From Kiritimatiellia bacterium (GTDB taxonomy: Bacteria > Verrucomicrobiota > Kiritimatiellia > JAAZAB01), in the NCBI GenBank assembly GCA_018400335.1, contig JAGYMT010000051.1:1-8428 (forward strand): DNA of 8,428 bases, in the 5' to 3' direction. Shown here one piece after another: positions 1-6,850 of the stretch. Below the pieces are notes generated by a model that made no database searches, was not told the DNA's origin, and saw only the letters and a program-made list of their open reading frames with translations. Numbering within the stretch: the first letter of the stretch is position 1; each line of letters begins with the position of its first letter. The position numbers were made by a program, and so were the translations under genes.

Positions 1-1
1 T

Positions 2-1096
2 CCCGTCGAGCCAAGGGCGATCGTGCCGCTGAATCGCAACGATCCGGGCGTCCATCCGCGCCGCGGCGAACGACTGTCGCTGAACAAGTTTCCCATGCGT
101 GTCGGTTTCGTGCCACTGGGGGCGCTGACCGCCGAAGGCGAACCGCATCCGCATGCCGGAACCGGTTTCGGTATGTCGTTCTTCTGGGGCGTTCCGGTGG
201 ATGCCAAGGGCGTTCCGTCCGTTCACCGATATTACAACATCGAAGATCCTTTTCGCGGAATCGAGCTGCAGCAGTATCGCTACGACGGCAAGACCTTTGC
301 GATCGAACACACCGAGCGGGTCGCATCCGACAGCCTGCTGGACGGCTGGTCGTTCGAATGGGCGGGGTTCGGCAATATGTTGCCGGATGGGCTGGACCTG
401 ATCGGAGGTCTGGTCGGCAGGCGCGGCGACTGGCAAGGGAGCGGGCTGGCGCGCTGGCGGCGGACGAAGTGCCGGTGGCGGCTCTGCTCCTTTACCCCGG
501 TTCCCGAAGCAAAGAACGCATTTGAGCCGAGCCTGGTCCGTGACGGCGACGGCTCCCTGTTGCTGGCCGCGCGGCCGATGCCGCAAGAGCCCAGGCCGCG
601 CAGTCATTCGATCCTGGCCTGGCGTTCCGCCGATAACGGCATCACTTGGGAATCCGTCCTGAACATTACTTCATCAAGAGTTCCCACGCCCGTCACCATC
701 AATCGCGGACTGAACGGAAGGTTGTATATCGCCTCAAACCCGTATCGCGAGCAGGATTCCAAGGGTGGAACGAGCGCCAGCCATCTCCGCGAAACGCTCC
801 AACTCCGGCCGCTGTCGGAAGACCGTCGTTCGTTAGGGGATCCCGTGACCGTGCGGGACGGCGACGCCGACTTCGGCGCCGCCCCGCACGGCTCAGTCTG
901 GTGGTGCGATCATCCGGTTGGACGCACCGTTCGGCTCGCGGATGGACGGTGGCGTCACATCCTGACCTATCGCGTGCTTGAGCGCGATGAAACCATTGAG
1001 GGTTATCCGCCAACGCCGCATACCGGAACGTATATCGAAGAAGTGGTCACACCGGGACCGATGGCCGAGCCGGAATGGAGATTTCAAGATGAATGA
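2..1096 (+). CDS. Sialidase/BNR-repeat-like propeller protein, 5' end outside window
   Basis: The reading frame is open from base 2, so the gene is cut by the window edge and 364 residues are visible; the GTG at 23 is only an internal codon. The visible part resembles sialidase-type six-bladed beta-propellers. A blade-like segment FEPSLVRDGDGSLLLAARP (about 522-578) matches the 'EP.iv...dGrLl...R' pattern of that superfamily. It is followed by a canonical Asp-box, SADNGITW, at 626-649. Further blades are suggested by NRGLNGRLYIASNP and by the RLADGRWRHILTYR segment near the end. The N-terminal part, where the first arginine of a sialidase triad would lie, is missing, so sialidase activity cannot be judged. 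The last 8 bases overlap the GH32-like gene, which points to co-transcription. It could equally be a non-catalytic or differently specific propeller glycosidase. The fold family is fairly sure; the substrate is unknown. Confidence 0.72.
   Translation, partial: PVEPRAIVPLNRNDPGVHPRRGERLSLNKFPMRVGFVPLGALTAEGEPHPHAGTGFGMSFFWGVPVDAKGVPSVHRYYNIEDPFRGIELQQYRYDGKTFAIEHTERVASDSLLDGWSFEWAGFGNMLPDGLDLIGGLVGRRGDWQGSGLARWRRTKCRWRLCSFTPVPEAKNAFEPSLVRDGDGSLLLAARPMPQEPRPRSHSILAWRSADNGITWESVLNITSSRVPTPVTINRGLNGRLYIASNPYREQDSKGGTSASHLRETLQLRPLSEDRRSLGDPVTVRDGDADFGAAPHGSVWWCDHPVGRTVRLADGRWRHILTYRVLERDETIEGYPPTPHTGTYIEEVVTPGPMAEPEWRFQDE
1077..1080 (+). promoter_or_regulatory. Ribosome binding site of the GH32-like gene
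   Basis: GGAG lies 8 bases before the ATG at 1089. It favours 1089 over in-frame start codons further upstream (such as 978), which would overlap the preceding gene by more than 100 bases and add residues with no GH32 homology. Confidence 0.6.
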
Positions 1097-2546
1097 CTGC
1101 TCAAACATCCGCGCCCAATTGACGCCGGCGGACGTGGACGATGGCTTGGGGTACAACCATCCGTTTCGGCCGCAATTTCATTATACCCCGAAACACGGTT
1201 ATCTTGGCGATACCACCGGCCTCGTGTGCTACCGCGGCGCGTACCACTTGTTTTACATGTTCGACCCCTGGGCGATGGACAAGGCCGAGCACAAGACCTG
1301 GGGTCACGCGACCAGTCATGACCTGCTGTACTGGGAACAGCAGGCGCCGGTGCTGGACACACTGGTCGACAATCGGCCGGGCAGCGGTTGCGGTGTGGTG
1401 GATCACGAAAACACCAGCGGCCTGCGCCGGGGCGCTCATAAACCGCTGGTTCTGTTTTACACCGACTATGTCCGAGGCACTTGCATCCTCTACAGCGCCG
1501 ACGGCGGCGAATCGTGGACGCGCTACAGGCGCAATCCGGTCTTGTCGCAGGGTACCGATGTTCCCGCATTGGACGATGTTTCGGCTGACTTTCAATTATC
1601 CCGATATGCCGGTATCGAACGGAGACGGGTGATCGACCGGGGGCGGGATTTGCCGCGTGACCCGCTGGTGTTCAGATACAAACCCACGGGCGCATGGTGC
1701 ATGATCCGACACGAGGCCAGGGGATACTGCTTCTATACATCGCGGAATTTGCTCGACTGGACCCATACATCGAGATTGGACGGATTTTGGGAGTGCCCAG
1801 ATTTCTTCGAACTGCCCGTGGAAGGCGCCGACGATGATCGGAAATGGGTGCTGGTTCAGGGCAACGGCAATTATCTGATCGGGTCTTTCGACGGGCGCGC
1901 CTTCACGCCGGAGACGGAGAACTTGACGGTCTCCTTCGGCGGCGGTCTGTATGCGACGCAGACGTGGAAGGAAACACAGGATTTCGACCGCCTGACGCAG
2001 ATGGCCTGGATGCCGTACCGGGAACCGCCGCCTGGCCTTGTCTGGCGGGGGCAGACCTGCATTCCCTGCAGCCTGAGCTTGAAGCGTTTTCCGGAAGGCC
2101 CGCGGCTTTGCCGCAATCCGCTCGTTGTCATCAAGAATCTCTACACGCATTCCGATTGTTCGAGGGATGTGGAACTATCGCCCGGCGCCGAGGCATGGAT
2201 TATTTCCGGCGACTTGCTGGATCTTGCGCTGAAGGCCGCGATGTCGCCAGGTTCGCGGCTGAGCCTGGACATCCGCGGATATCGGCTCGAATACGACGGA
2301 ACCGTCCTCACTTTTGATGGAATCCAGGCGCCGGTGGCGACGGAGGACGGAAGCGTGTCGCTGCGGATTCTGATGGACCGTTGCTCCGTCGAAATCTTTG
2401 CCCGAAGCGGCAGCGTCACGCTTTCCCGCGCTTTTTTCCCGAAGCCGGAAACAAGAGGTGTCAGAATATCCGCGACGGGTGGACGGGTGCGGATTAAGAC
2501 GCTTGACGTTCATCATATCGAATCCATATGGCTCGGAAGGGAGTGA
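1089..2546 (+). CDS. Divergent GH32-family glycoside hydrolase (beta-fructosidase/levanase-like)
   Basis: A 485-residue protein, the usual length for a bacterial GH32 enzyme, with a five-bladed propeller followed by a C-terminal beta-sandwich. All three catalytic carboxylates of GH32 appear to be present. Asp41 is the nucleophile, in YLGDTTG where the family has WMNDPNG. Asp191 is in the RDP motif, the transition-state stabiliser. Glu235 is in WECPDFFELP, the acid/base. Flanking family features also fit: RPQFHYTPKHG before the nucleophile, SGCGVVDHENTSG, WRGQTCIPCSLSL, and DRCSVEIFARSG (about 430-441) in the C-terminal sandwich. Family members hydrolyse terminal fructosides such as sucrose, inulin or levan. 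The rewritten nucleophile motif makes the exact substrate uncertain. There is no signal peptide, so it should act in the cytoplasm on imported glycosides. It overlaps the upstream gene by 8 bases and is followed 15 bases later by the GH5-like gene. Confidence 0.87.
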   Translation: MNDCSNIRAQLTPADVDDGLGYNHPFRPQFHYTPKHGYLGDTTGLVCYRGAYHLFYMFDPWAMDKAEHKTWGHATSHDLLYWEQQAPVLDTLVDNRPGSGCGVVDHENTSGLRRGAHKPLVLFYTDYVRGTCILYSADGGESWTRYRRNPVLSQGTDVPALDDVSADFQLSRYAGIERRRVIDRGRDLPRDPLVFRYKPTGAWCMIRHEARGYCFYTSRNLLDWTHTSRLDGFWECPDFFELPVEGADDDRKWVLVQGNGNYLIGSFDGRAFTPETENLTVSFGGGLYATQTWKETQDFDRLTQMAWMPYREPPPGLVWRGQTCIPCSLSLKRFPEGPRLCRNPLVVIKNLYTHSDCSRDVELSPGAEAWIISGDLLDLALKAAMSPGSRLSLDIRGYRLEYDGTVLTFDGIQAPVATEDGSVSLRILMDRCSVEIFARSGSVTLSRAFFPKPETRGVRISATGGRVRIKTLDVHHIESIWLGRE

Positions 2547-2547
2547 G

Positions 2548-2552
2548 AGGAG
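2548..2552 (+). promoter_or_regulatory. Ribosome binding site of the GH5-like gene
   Basis: AGGAG sits 9 bases before the ATG at 2562, just after the GH32-like stop codon (2544-2546). It supports 2562 rather than the next in-frame ATG at 2577. Confidence 0.7.
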
Positions 2553-2561
2553 ATCTGAAAA

Positions 2562-3554
2562 ATGCAGAAGATTGCCATGCATCGCTATAGCGACTACCGT
2601 TGGCTGAGAGGATTCAATCTCGTCCCTTCGTGGGGCGCGCGGATCGAGCAGGCCTGGTGGGATTATGACCCTGGGCGCTTTCGAGAGGAGGTGGCACTGG
2701 CGCGCAGTGTGTATGCCAACGGTATCCGGTTGTGGATCGAGTTCACGGCCTGGATGGCCGATCCGGAAACCGTGACGGCGCGCTTTCTCGATGCCGTCGC
2801 GGCCATTGCGGAGCAAGGCATGAAGACCATGCCCTGCCTGTTTAACCGCTGGCACGACTACACCTACGACTACGGCGGCACCTACATTGAGGATTTGCAC
2901 CGCGACTGGCGACCGAAGATCGAGTACGTCCATGCCTTGGTGGAACCGCTGGCCGCCGATGAGCGCGTCCTCCTCTGGGATCTCTGTAACGAGCCTCAGT
3001 GGCCTCGCCTCGATCCTTCGTCTAACGACAAGGAGGTCGAATGGCTGGCCCGCGTGGCCGAAACGGTGCGCGAGTGCGGTGCGCAGCAACCGATCACCAT
3101 CGGGGTATTGCAGGTGGAGGCGCAAATGGACCGGTTGGCCCCGCTCTGCGACGTGCTCTGCTGCCATCCCTACGGACGGACGCCCGAGCAATTGCGCGAG
3201 ATGCTGCAAGTCTGCAAACGAATCCAGGACAAGCACGCCAAACCGATGCTGTGCAACGAATGCATCCCGGGTTGCCTTGACGACCTTCGCCGCGCCGAGT
3301 GCGCCCGCTGGAGCATCGCTGCCTTGGAGGATGCCGGGTACGGCTGGATGGGCTGGGGCATGCGCGAAGGCAATGCCGTTTCGACCCGCCGCGACCGCTA
3401 CGACGGCAACGGTCTCGATAACCAGGGCTTCCATGCCTGGTTCAAGGCCGACGGTTCCTTGCGCGCCGGCCTGGAGTTCCTTCGCGAACCGACATCCCGG
3501 AACGCGCCATGGGAAGAGGGGGTGCGCGTGATATCGGGGGAAATGGAACAATGA
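2562..3554 (+). CDS. Clan GH-A glycoside hydrolase, GH5-like (cellulase-family TIM barrel)
   Basis: A 330-residue single-domain protein with the landmarks of a retaining (beta/alpha)8 glycosidase. These are Arg56 in GIRLW on strand 2, Asn143-Glu144 in WDLCNEP on strand 4 (acid/base), His202-Pro-Tyr204 in CCHPYG near strand 6, Glu233 in PMLCNE on strand 7 (candidate nucleophile), and Trp262/Trp265 in GWMGWGM on strand 8. The spacing between Glu144 and Glu233 is normal for the clan. The N-terminus begins at the first barrel strand (RGFNLVPSWG) and has no signal peptide, so the enzyme is probably cytoplasmic and would act on short oligosaccharides or glycosides. There is no carbohydrate-binding module. 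Its stop codon overlaps the start of the next gene (ATGA at 3551-3554). The family-level call is good; GH5 versus a neighbouring GH-A family, and the linkage cleaved, cannot be decided here. Confidence 0.8.
   Translation: MQKIAMHRYSDYRWLRGFNLVPSWGARIEQAWWDYDPGRFREEVALARSVYANGIRLWIEFTAWMADPETVTARFLDAVAAIAEQGMKTMPCLFNRWHDYTYDYGGTYIEDLHRDWRPKIEYVHALVEPLAADERVLLWDLCNEPQWPRLDPSSNDKEVEWLARVAETVRECGAQQPITIGVLQVEAQMDRLAPLCDVLCCHPYGRTPEQLREMLQVCKRIQDKHAKPMLCNECIPGCLDDLRRAECARWSIAALEDAGYGWMGWGMREGNAVSTRRDRYDGNGLDNQGFHAWFKADGSLRAGLEFLREPTSRNAPWEEGVRVISGEMEQ
3536..3541 (+). promoter_or_regulatory. Ribosome binding site of the first UroD-like gene
   Basis: GGGGGA lies 9 bases before the ATG at 3551, inside the end of the GH5-like gene. 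Together with the ATGA overlap it favours 3551 over the in-frame upstream start at 3509, whose extra 14 residues are glycine-rich and unlike the family N-terminus. Confidence 0.5.
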
Positions 3555-4621
3555 CAACCATGACATCCCGCGAACGCATTCTGCGAGTATTCCAACACAA
3601 AGAGGCGGACCGGATTCCGATCGCGGACAAGCCGTGGGGACAGGATACCGTGGACCGCTGGATATCTGAAGGCATGCCGGCCGACGTCGACTATCAGGAC
3701 TTTTTCGGGTTCGACAAGATGATCCGATTCGACCTCGATAACAGCCCGCGCTTTGAGCAAAAGACGATTGATGAGACGGATGAATACCGGATTTATACCA
3801 CCGCCTGGGGGGAGACCCGCAAATCCTGGCGGCACATGACGTCAACCCCTCAATCGCTCGATCACGCGGTAAAAACGCCGGACGACTGGCGGTCGGCCAG
3901 GGCGCGCATGACGCCGGACCGCGACCGTGTTCAGTGGGACCACCTGCGCGCGCACTGGAAAAGCTGGCGCGAGGAAGGCGCTTTCATCATGCCCAGCATC
4001 AATTTTGGTTTCGACATCACCCATTCGCTTATGATGAGCCTGGACGATATGCTGATCGCCTTGATCGAGGACCCCGAGTGGTGCCGGGAGATGTTCACCC
4101 ACCAGCTCGACGTCTCCCTGGCGCTGCTGGAGATGGTCTGGGCGGAGGGCTATCAGTTCGACGCCCTTCGATGGCCCGACGACATGGGCTTCAAGGATAA
4201 GCAGTTCTTTTCGCTGCAAACCTATTGCGATATTCTCAAACCCCTGCACCGGCGGGTCATTGACTGGGCGCACGGCAAGGGCATCCCCGCCTACCTGCAT
4301 TCGTGCGGTAACATTGCGCCCTTCATTTCCGAGTTGGTGGAACTCGGCCTGGACGCGATTAACCCGATCGAGGTCAAGGCCGGGCTGGATCCGCTGGCCA
4401 TCAAGCGCGAGTTCGGCGATCGTCTCGTCCTTCACGGCGGCACGAATGCTCTGCTCTGGAACGATCTCGACGCCATGGAACAGGTTGTGCGCCGTCATGT
4501 GCCCCTGCTCAAAGAGAACGGCGGCTACATTTTCGCCACCGATCACTCGATCCCGACAAATGTCGGCGTCGCTGATTTGAAACGCATCCTCGCTGTTGTG
4601 CGGGAATTAGGGAGTTACTGA
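3551..4621 (+). CDS. Uroporphyrinogen decarboxylase-like (UroD/MtaA superfamily) protein, HxCGN type
   Basis: A 356-residue protein of the UroD fold (PF01208). It opens with the typical TSRERILRVFQHKEADRIPI helix and ends with the superfamily's C-terminal barrel strands. The family active-site segment reads AYLHSCGNI, with His250 and Cys252 where the corrinoid/cobamide methyltransferases (MtaA, MtbA, CmuA) bind zinc. The C-terminal position that is Cys in those enzymes here lies near ATDHSIP, with His332 as a possible third ligand. The RQAGR-type arginine motif of true HemE is absent, so haem synthesis is unlikely. Members of this branch are mostly uncharacterised; some transfer methyl groups in O-demethylation. 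The start at 3551 is coupled to the GH5-like stop by ATGA, and another in-frame ATG lies at 3560. A second paralogue occurs at 6851-7915. The superfamily is sure; the reaction is unknown. Confidence 0.85.
   Translation: MTTMTSRERILRVFQHKEADRIPIADKPWGQDTVDRWISEGMPADVDYQDFFGFDKMIRFDLDNSPRFEQKTIDETDEYRIYTTAWGETRKSWRHMTSTPQSLDHAVKTPDDWRSARARMTPDRDRVQWDHLRAHWKSWREEGAFIMPSINFGFDITHSLMMSLDDMLIALIEDPEWCREMFTHQLDVSLALLEMVWAEGYQFDALRWPDDMGFKDKQFFSLQTYCDILKPLHRRVIDWAHGKGIPAYLHSCGNIAPFISELVELGLDAINPIEVKAGLDPLAIKREFGDRLVLHGGTNALLWNDLDAMEQVVRRHVPLLKENGGYIFATDHSIPTNVGVADLKRILAVVRELGSY
4609..4614 (+). promoter_or_regulatory. Ribosome binding site of the M23-like gene
   Basis: AGGGAG at the very end of the first UroD-like gene lies 9 bases before the ATG at 4624. 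Only 2 bases separate that gene's stop codon from this start, so re-initiation or coupling is likely. Confidence 0.6.
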
Positions 4622-4623
4622 AC

Positions 4624-5565
4624 ATGATTCTGAGACGACAAGCCAAGAGTACGCTGACCGCCGTGGAAATGATGCACGGCGATACGCTCGAATTCGAACT
4701 CCTCGACGGCGGGATGACGCGCATCGAATTGATGGGTTCGGAAGCGGAAATCATCCGCACGACCTTGAAGAACCACGGCGAAGCGGAGAAGGGCGCGACC
4801 ACTCTTTATCGGTTCTGGGCTGATGTTCAGGTCAATGGCGAGGCGCTCCGATTGGAACGCGAGGTCGGCACGCAGGCCAGTTTCTACGAGCCATGGACGG
4901 TCGCCGGCGTGCAACTATGGCTGGATGTTGTGGATGACGTTTTTACGTTCTTGAAGGAGACCCACGGTCCATGTCGTCCGCAGGAGAACTGCATGCCCGG
5001 CCTTCCGCCGCGCAGGCACGCCCGGCTGGCTTTGCAGGATGTCACGGCACGCATTTGCCCCGAACGGGTGCATCCCTGGGGTCCGCTCCCGGAGCGGGAA
5101 TTGAAGATCGCGGACTGTTATCGCGGAGAGGACTGCTGGATAGGCGCCTTCGACGGGGCTTCGGCGCACGGGGGACTGGATATCAACCATCCCAGGGGCA
5201 CGCCGCTTTTTGCTCCCATTGACCTCGACTATCACTTTCTCTACAACTCCACGGAGCGGGGATGGAACAACAACCGTTGGCGCGGCATGCGTCAGTGGGA
5301 TGCCGGCGCCACATGGATTCTGAGCAGTTGCCATATGACCCGCCTCACCGTCCCGGAATATACGTCCTTGCGCGCCGGCGCTCAGTATGCGGAAGGCGCG
5401 GGCGTTTGTATCGGCGCCGTTGAGCACAGCCATTTCGGGTTCGCGATCATTGATCATGGTGAAATGATCCGGTTGGATCCGTGGATTCTCTTCCGGCAGA
5501 TGTATCGGGATCAAGCGGGGGAAGACCTCGGACACAGGCAACGCGCGATAGCGGAGATGGAATGA
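4624..5565 (+). CDS. M23/LytM-like metallopeptidase-fold protein without signal peptide
   Basis: A 313-residue protein. The N-terminal half (about 1-125) is beta-rich and I do not recognise it. The C-terminal half carries the M23/LytM signature in order: His182-x3-Asp186 (HGGLD), followed by HPRGTPLFAPID, which matches the family's 'G.pV.A...G' strand; then His237 in SSCHM; then His268-x-His270 in EHSHFGF. In LytM-type enzymes the first His, the Asp and the last His bind zinc, and the other two histidines are catalytic, so the full set seems present with normal spacing. M23 enzymes normally cut peptidoglycan cross-bridges outside the cell, yet no signal peptide or membrane segment is seen and the gene is embedded in a sugar-catabolism operon. 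It may therefore act on a non-peptidoglycan substrate or serve as a metal-binding fold. It starts 2 bases after the first UroD-like gene and overlaps the FAD oxidoreductase gene by ATGA (5562-5565). Confidence 0.68.
   Translation: MILRRQAKSTLTAVEMMHGDTLEFELLDGGMTRIELMGSEAEIIRTTLKNHGEAEKGATTLYRFWADVQVNGEALRLEREVGTQASFYEPWTVAGVQLWLDVVDDVFTFLKETHGPCRPQENCMPGLPPRRHARLALQDVTARICPERVHPWGPLPERELKIADCYRGEDCWIGAFDGASAHGGLDINHPRGTPLFAPIDLDYHFLYNSTERGWNNNRWRGMRQWDAGATWILSSCHMTRLTVPEYTSLRAGAQYAEGAGVCIGAVEHSHFGFAIIDHGEMIRLDPWILFRQMYRDQAGEDLGHRQRAIAEME
5553..5556 (+). promoter_or_regulatory. Ribosome binding site of the FAD oxidoreductase gene
   Basis: GGAG lies 5 bases before the ATG at 5562. It supports this start over the in-frame upstream one at 5481. 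The extra 27 residues from 5481 would precede the first beta strand of the FAD fold and overlap the M23-like gene by 85 bases. Confidence 0.5.
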
Positions 5566-6836
5566 ACACGATATCAGTGGATACGGATGTCTTGGTGGCC
5601 GGCGGAGGGACAGCCGGCACGGTGGCCGCCATTCAGGCGGCGCGAGCCGGCGCGAAGACGACCCTTGTGGAAATGAGCGGACAACTCGGCGGCGCCATGA
5701 CCAACGGCGGCGTGAATTTCCCAGGCTACTTCCACGCCTGGGGCAAGTTGCAGGTGGGCGGCATCGGTTGGGAACTGGTACGCGAAGTCAAGGAACTCAG
5801 CGGTGAAACGATTCCGCCTGTTAGCAATCGGGACGAGCGCCGTCCGGGCAACTACATCCCGATTAACATGGGGCTGTATGCCGCGCTCGCCGAGGAAAAG
5901 GCGTTGCTGGCGAACGTGAACCTTTGCTACCACGAAGTAGTCTCGGGCGTTGAACGCTTCGAGCATGCTTGGCGGGTGCAATGTGTTGGAAAGAACACTC
6001 GCCGCGTGATTCGGGCCAGGGAAATCATCGACTGCACCGGCGACGCCGATCTCGTCGGCATGTTGGGACTGGAACGCGAAAAGGCGGAGATGCGTCAGCC
6101 CGGATCGCTACAGTTCGTTCTCGGCGGATATGATCTGAAGGATTTCGATTCCAAACAAGTCGATGCGGCATTCGTTCAAGCCATTAGAGAGGGACGGCTT
6201 TTGCCGGGCGATTATTCCGGAATGGATTCGAAGTCGTTCATGCACTTCCTGCGCGAGCACGGCCGCAACCAATCGCACGTGCGCGGAGCGGATGGAACGA
6301 CCTCGGTCAGCCAGTCACAAGCCAATATCCAGGGTCGTCAGGCGCTCTTGAGGTTGTTTCGGTTCGTCAAGACACTACCGGGCGGCGAGCATGTCACGCT
6401 CGAACGCATGAGCCCGATGACCGCGATCCGCGAGACTTATCGCATTGTCGGCGAGACTCACGTCACCTGCGATGACTATGTCAAAGGTCGCCTCTTCCTG
6501 GACGCCATTGCCTATACCGCCTTCTTCGTCGACGTTCACGCCGATGACGGCGGCGTCAAGGAGTTCCTGCGGCCCGGCACGCTCCCGACGATCCCCTTCG
6601 GCGCGCTGGTTCCAAAAGGCAGCCGCCACATCCTGGCGGCCGGGCGCACGGTGTCGAGCGACCGCGCGGCCCACGCCGGGATGCGCGAACAACCATTTTG
6701 CATGGCCATGGGACAGGCCGCGGGCGCCGCCGCGGCTCTCGCCGTCCGACAGGGAATCGCCTCGCGCCATGTGAATCTGGAAGAATTGCGCGCCCTGCTC
6801 AGAGCGCACGGCGCCGTAGTCCCGGAGAAGCAATAA
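5562..6836 (+). CDS. FAD-dependent oxidoreductase (FAD_oxidored, PF12831-like)
   Basis: A 424-residue flavoprotein. Starting at 5562, the first Rossmann strand follows at once: TDVLVAGGGTAGTVAA, with the dinucleotide-binding GGGTAG at residues 14-19 and the ribose-binding Glu37 at the end of strand 2. QLGGAMTNGGV follows, typical of this family. A second FAD contact motif, DCTGDADL, is at 157-164. The C-terminal FAD-capping segment runs from GRTVSSD (from about 361) through GMREQPFCMAMGQAAGAAAA. The family is common in polysaccharide-use loci of environmental bacteria and most members have no known substrate; oxidation of a sugar hydroxyl or a related alcohol is plausible but not shown. There is no signal peptide, so it is cytoplasmic. 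It is coupled to the upstream M23-like gene by an ATGA overlap and lies 14 bases before the second UroD-like gene. Confidence 0.9.
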   Translation: MNTISVDTDVLVAGGGTAGTVAAIQAARAGAKTTLVEMSGQLGGAMTNGGVNFPGYFHAWGKLQVGGIGWELVREVKELSGETIPPVSNRDERRPGNYIPINMGLYAALAEEKALLANVNLCYHEVVSGVERFEHAWRVQCVGKNTRRVIRAREIIDCTGDADLVGMLGLEREKAEMRQPGSLQFVLGGYDLKDFDSKQVDAAFVQAIREGRLLPGDYSGMDSKSFMHFLREHGRNQSHVRGADGTTSVSQSQANIQGRQALLRLFRFVKTLPGGEHVTLERMSPMTAIRETYRIVGETHVTCDDYVKGRLFLDAIAYTAFFVDVHADDGGVKEFLRPGTLPTIPFGALVPKGSRHILAAGRTVSSDRAAHAGMREQPFCMAMGQAAGAAAALAVRQGIASRHVNLEELRALLRAHGAVVPEKQ

Positions 6837-6840
6837 GGAG
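6835..6840 (+). promoter_or_regulatory. Ribosome binding site of the second UroD-like gene
   Basis: AAGGAG overlaps the FAD oxidoreductase stop codon and lies 10 bases before the ATG at 6851. The next in-frame ATG (6872) has no such sequence upstream. The in-frame start at 6698 would run deep inside the oxidoreductase gene. Confidence 0.7.
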
Positions 6841-6850
6841 ATACTCTCTG

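Noticed and set aside
978..1088. An N-terminal extension of the GH32-like protein using an upstream start codon.
   Set aside because: The extra 37 residues are basic, unlike the family, and overlap the preceding gene; the ATG at 1089 has a good ribosome binding site.
1494..1517. An Asp-box-like motif (SADGGESW) inside the GH32-like gene, suggesting a sialidase fusion.
   Set aside because: A YS.D.G..W segment is ordinary in GH32 propellers, and the catalytic motifs on both sides are GH32.
2175..3845. A 556-codon open frame on the minus strand spanning parts of three genes.
   Set aside because: It is antisense to genes with clear catalytic motifs, its translation is rich in Arg, Pro and Ala with no recognisable domain, and long antisense frames are expected in GC-rich coding DNA.
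3551..4621. True HemE (uroporphyrinogen decarboxylase of haem synthesis).
   Set aside because: The conserved RQAGR-type N-terminal motif is missing, no other haem gene is nearby, and the HxCGN motif points to the methyltransferase-like side of the superfamily. The same reasoning on the arginine motif applies to 6851-7915.
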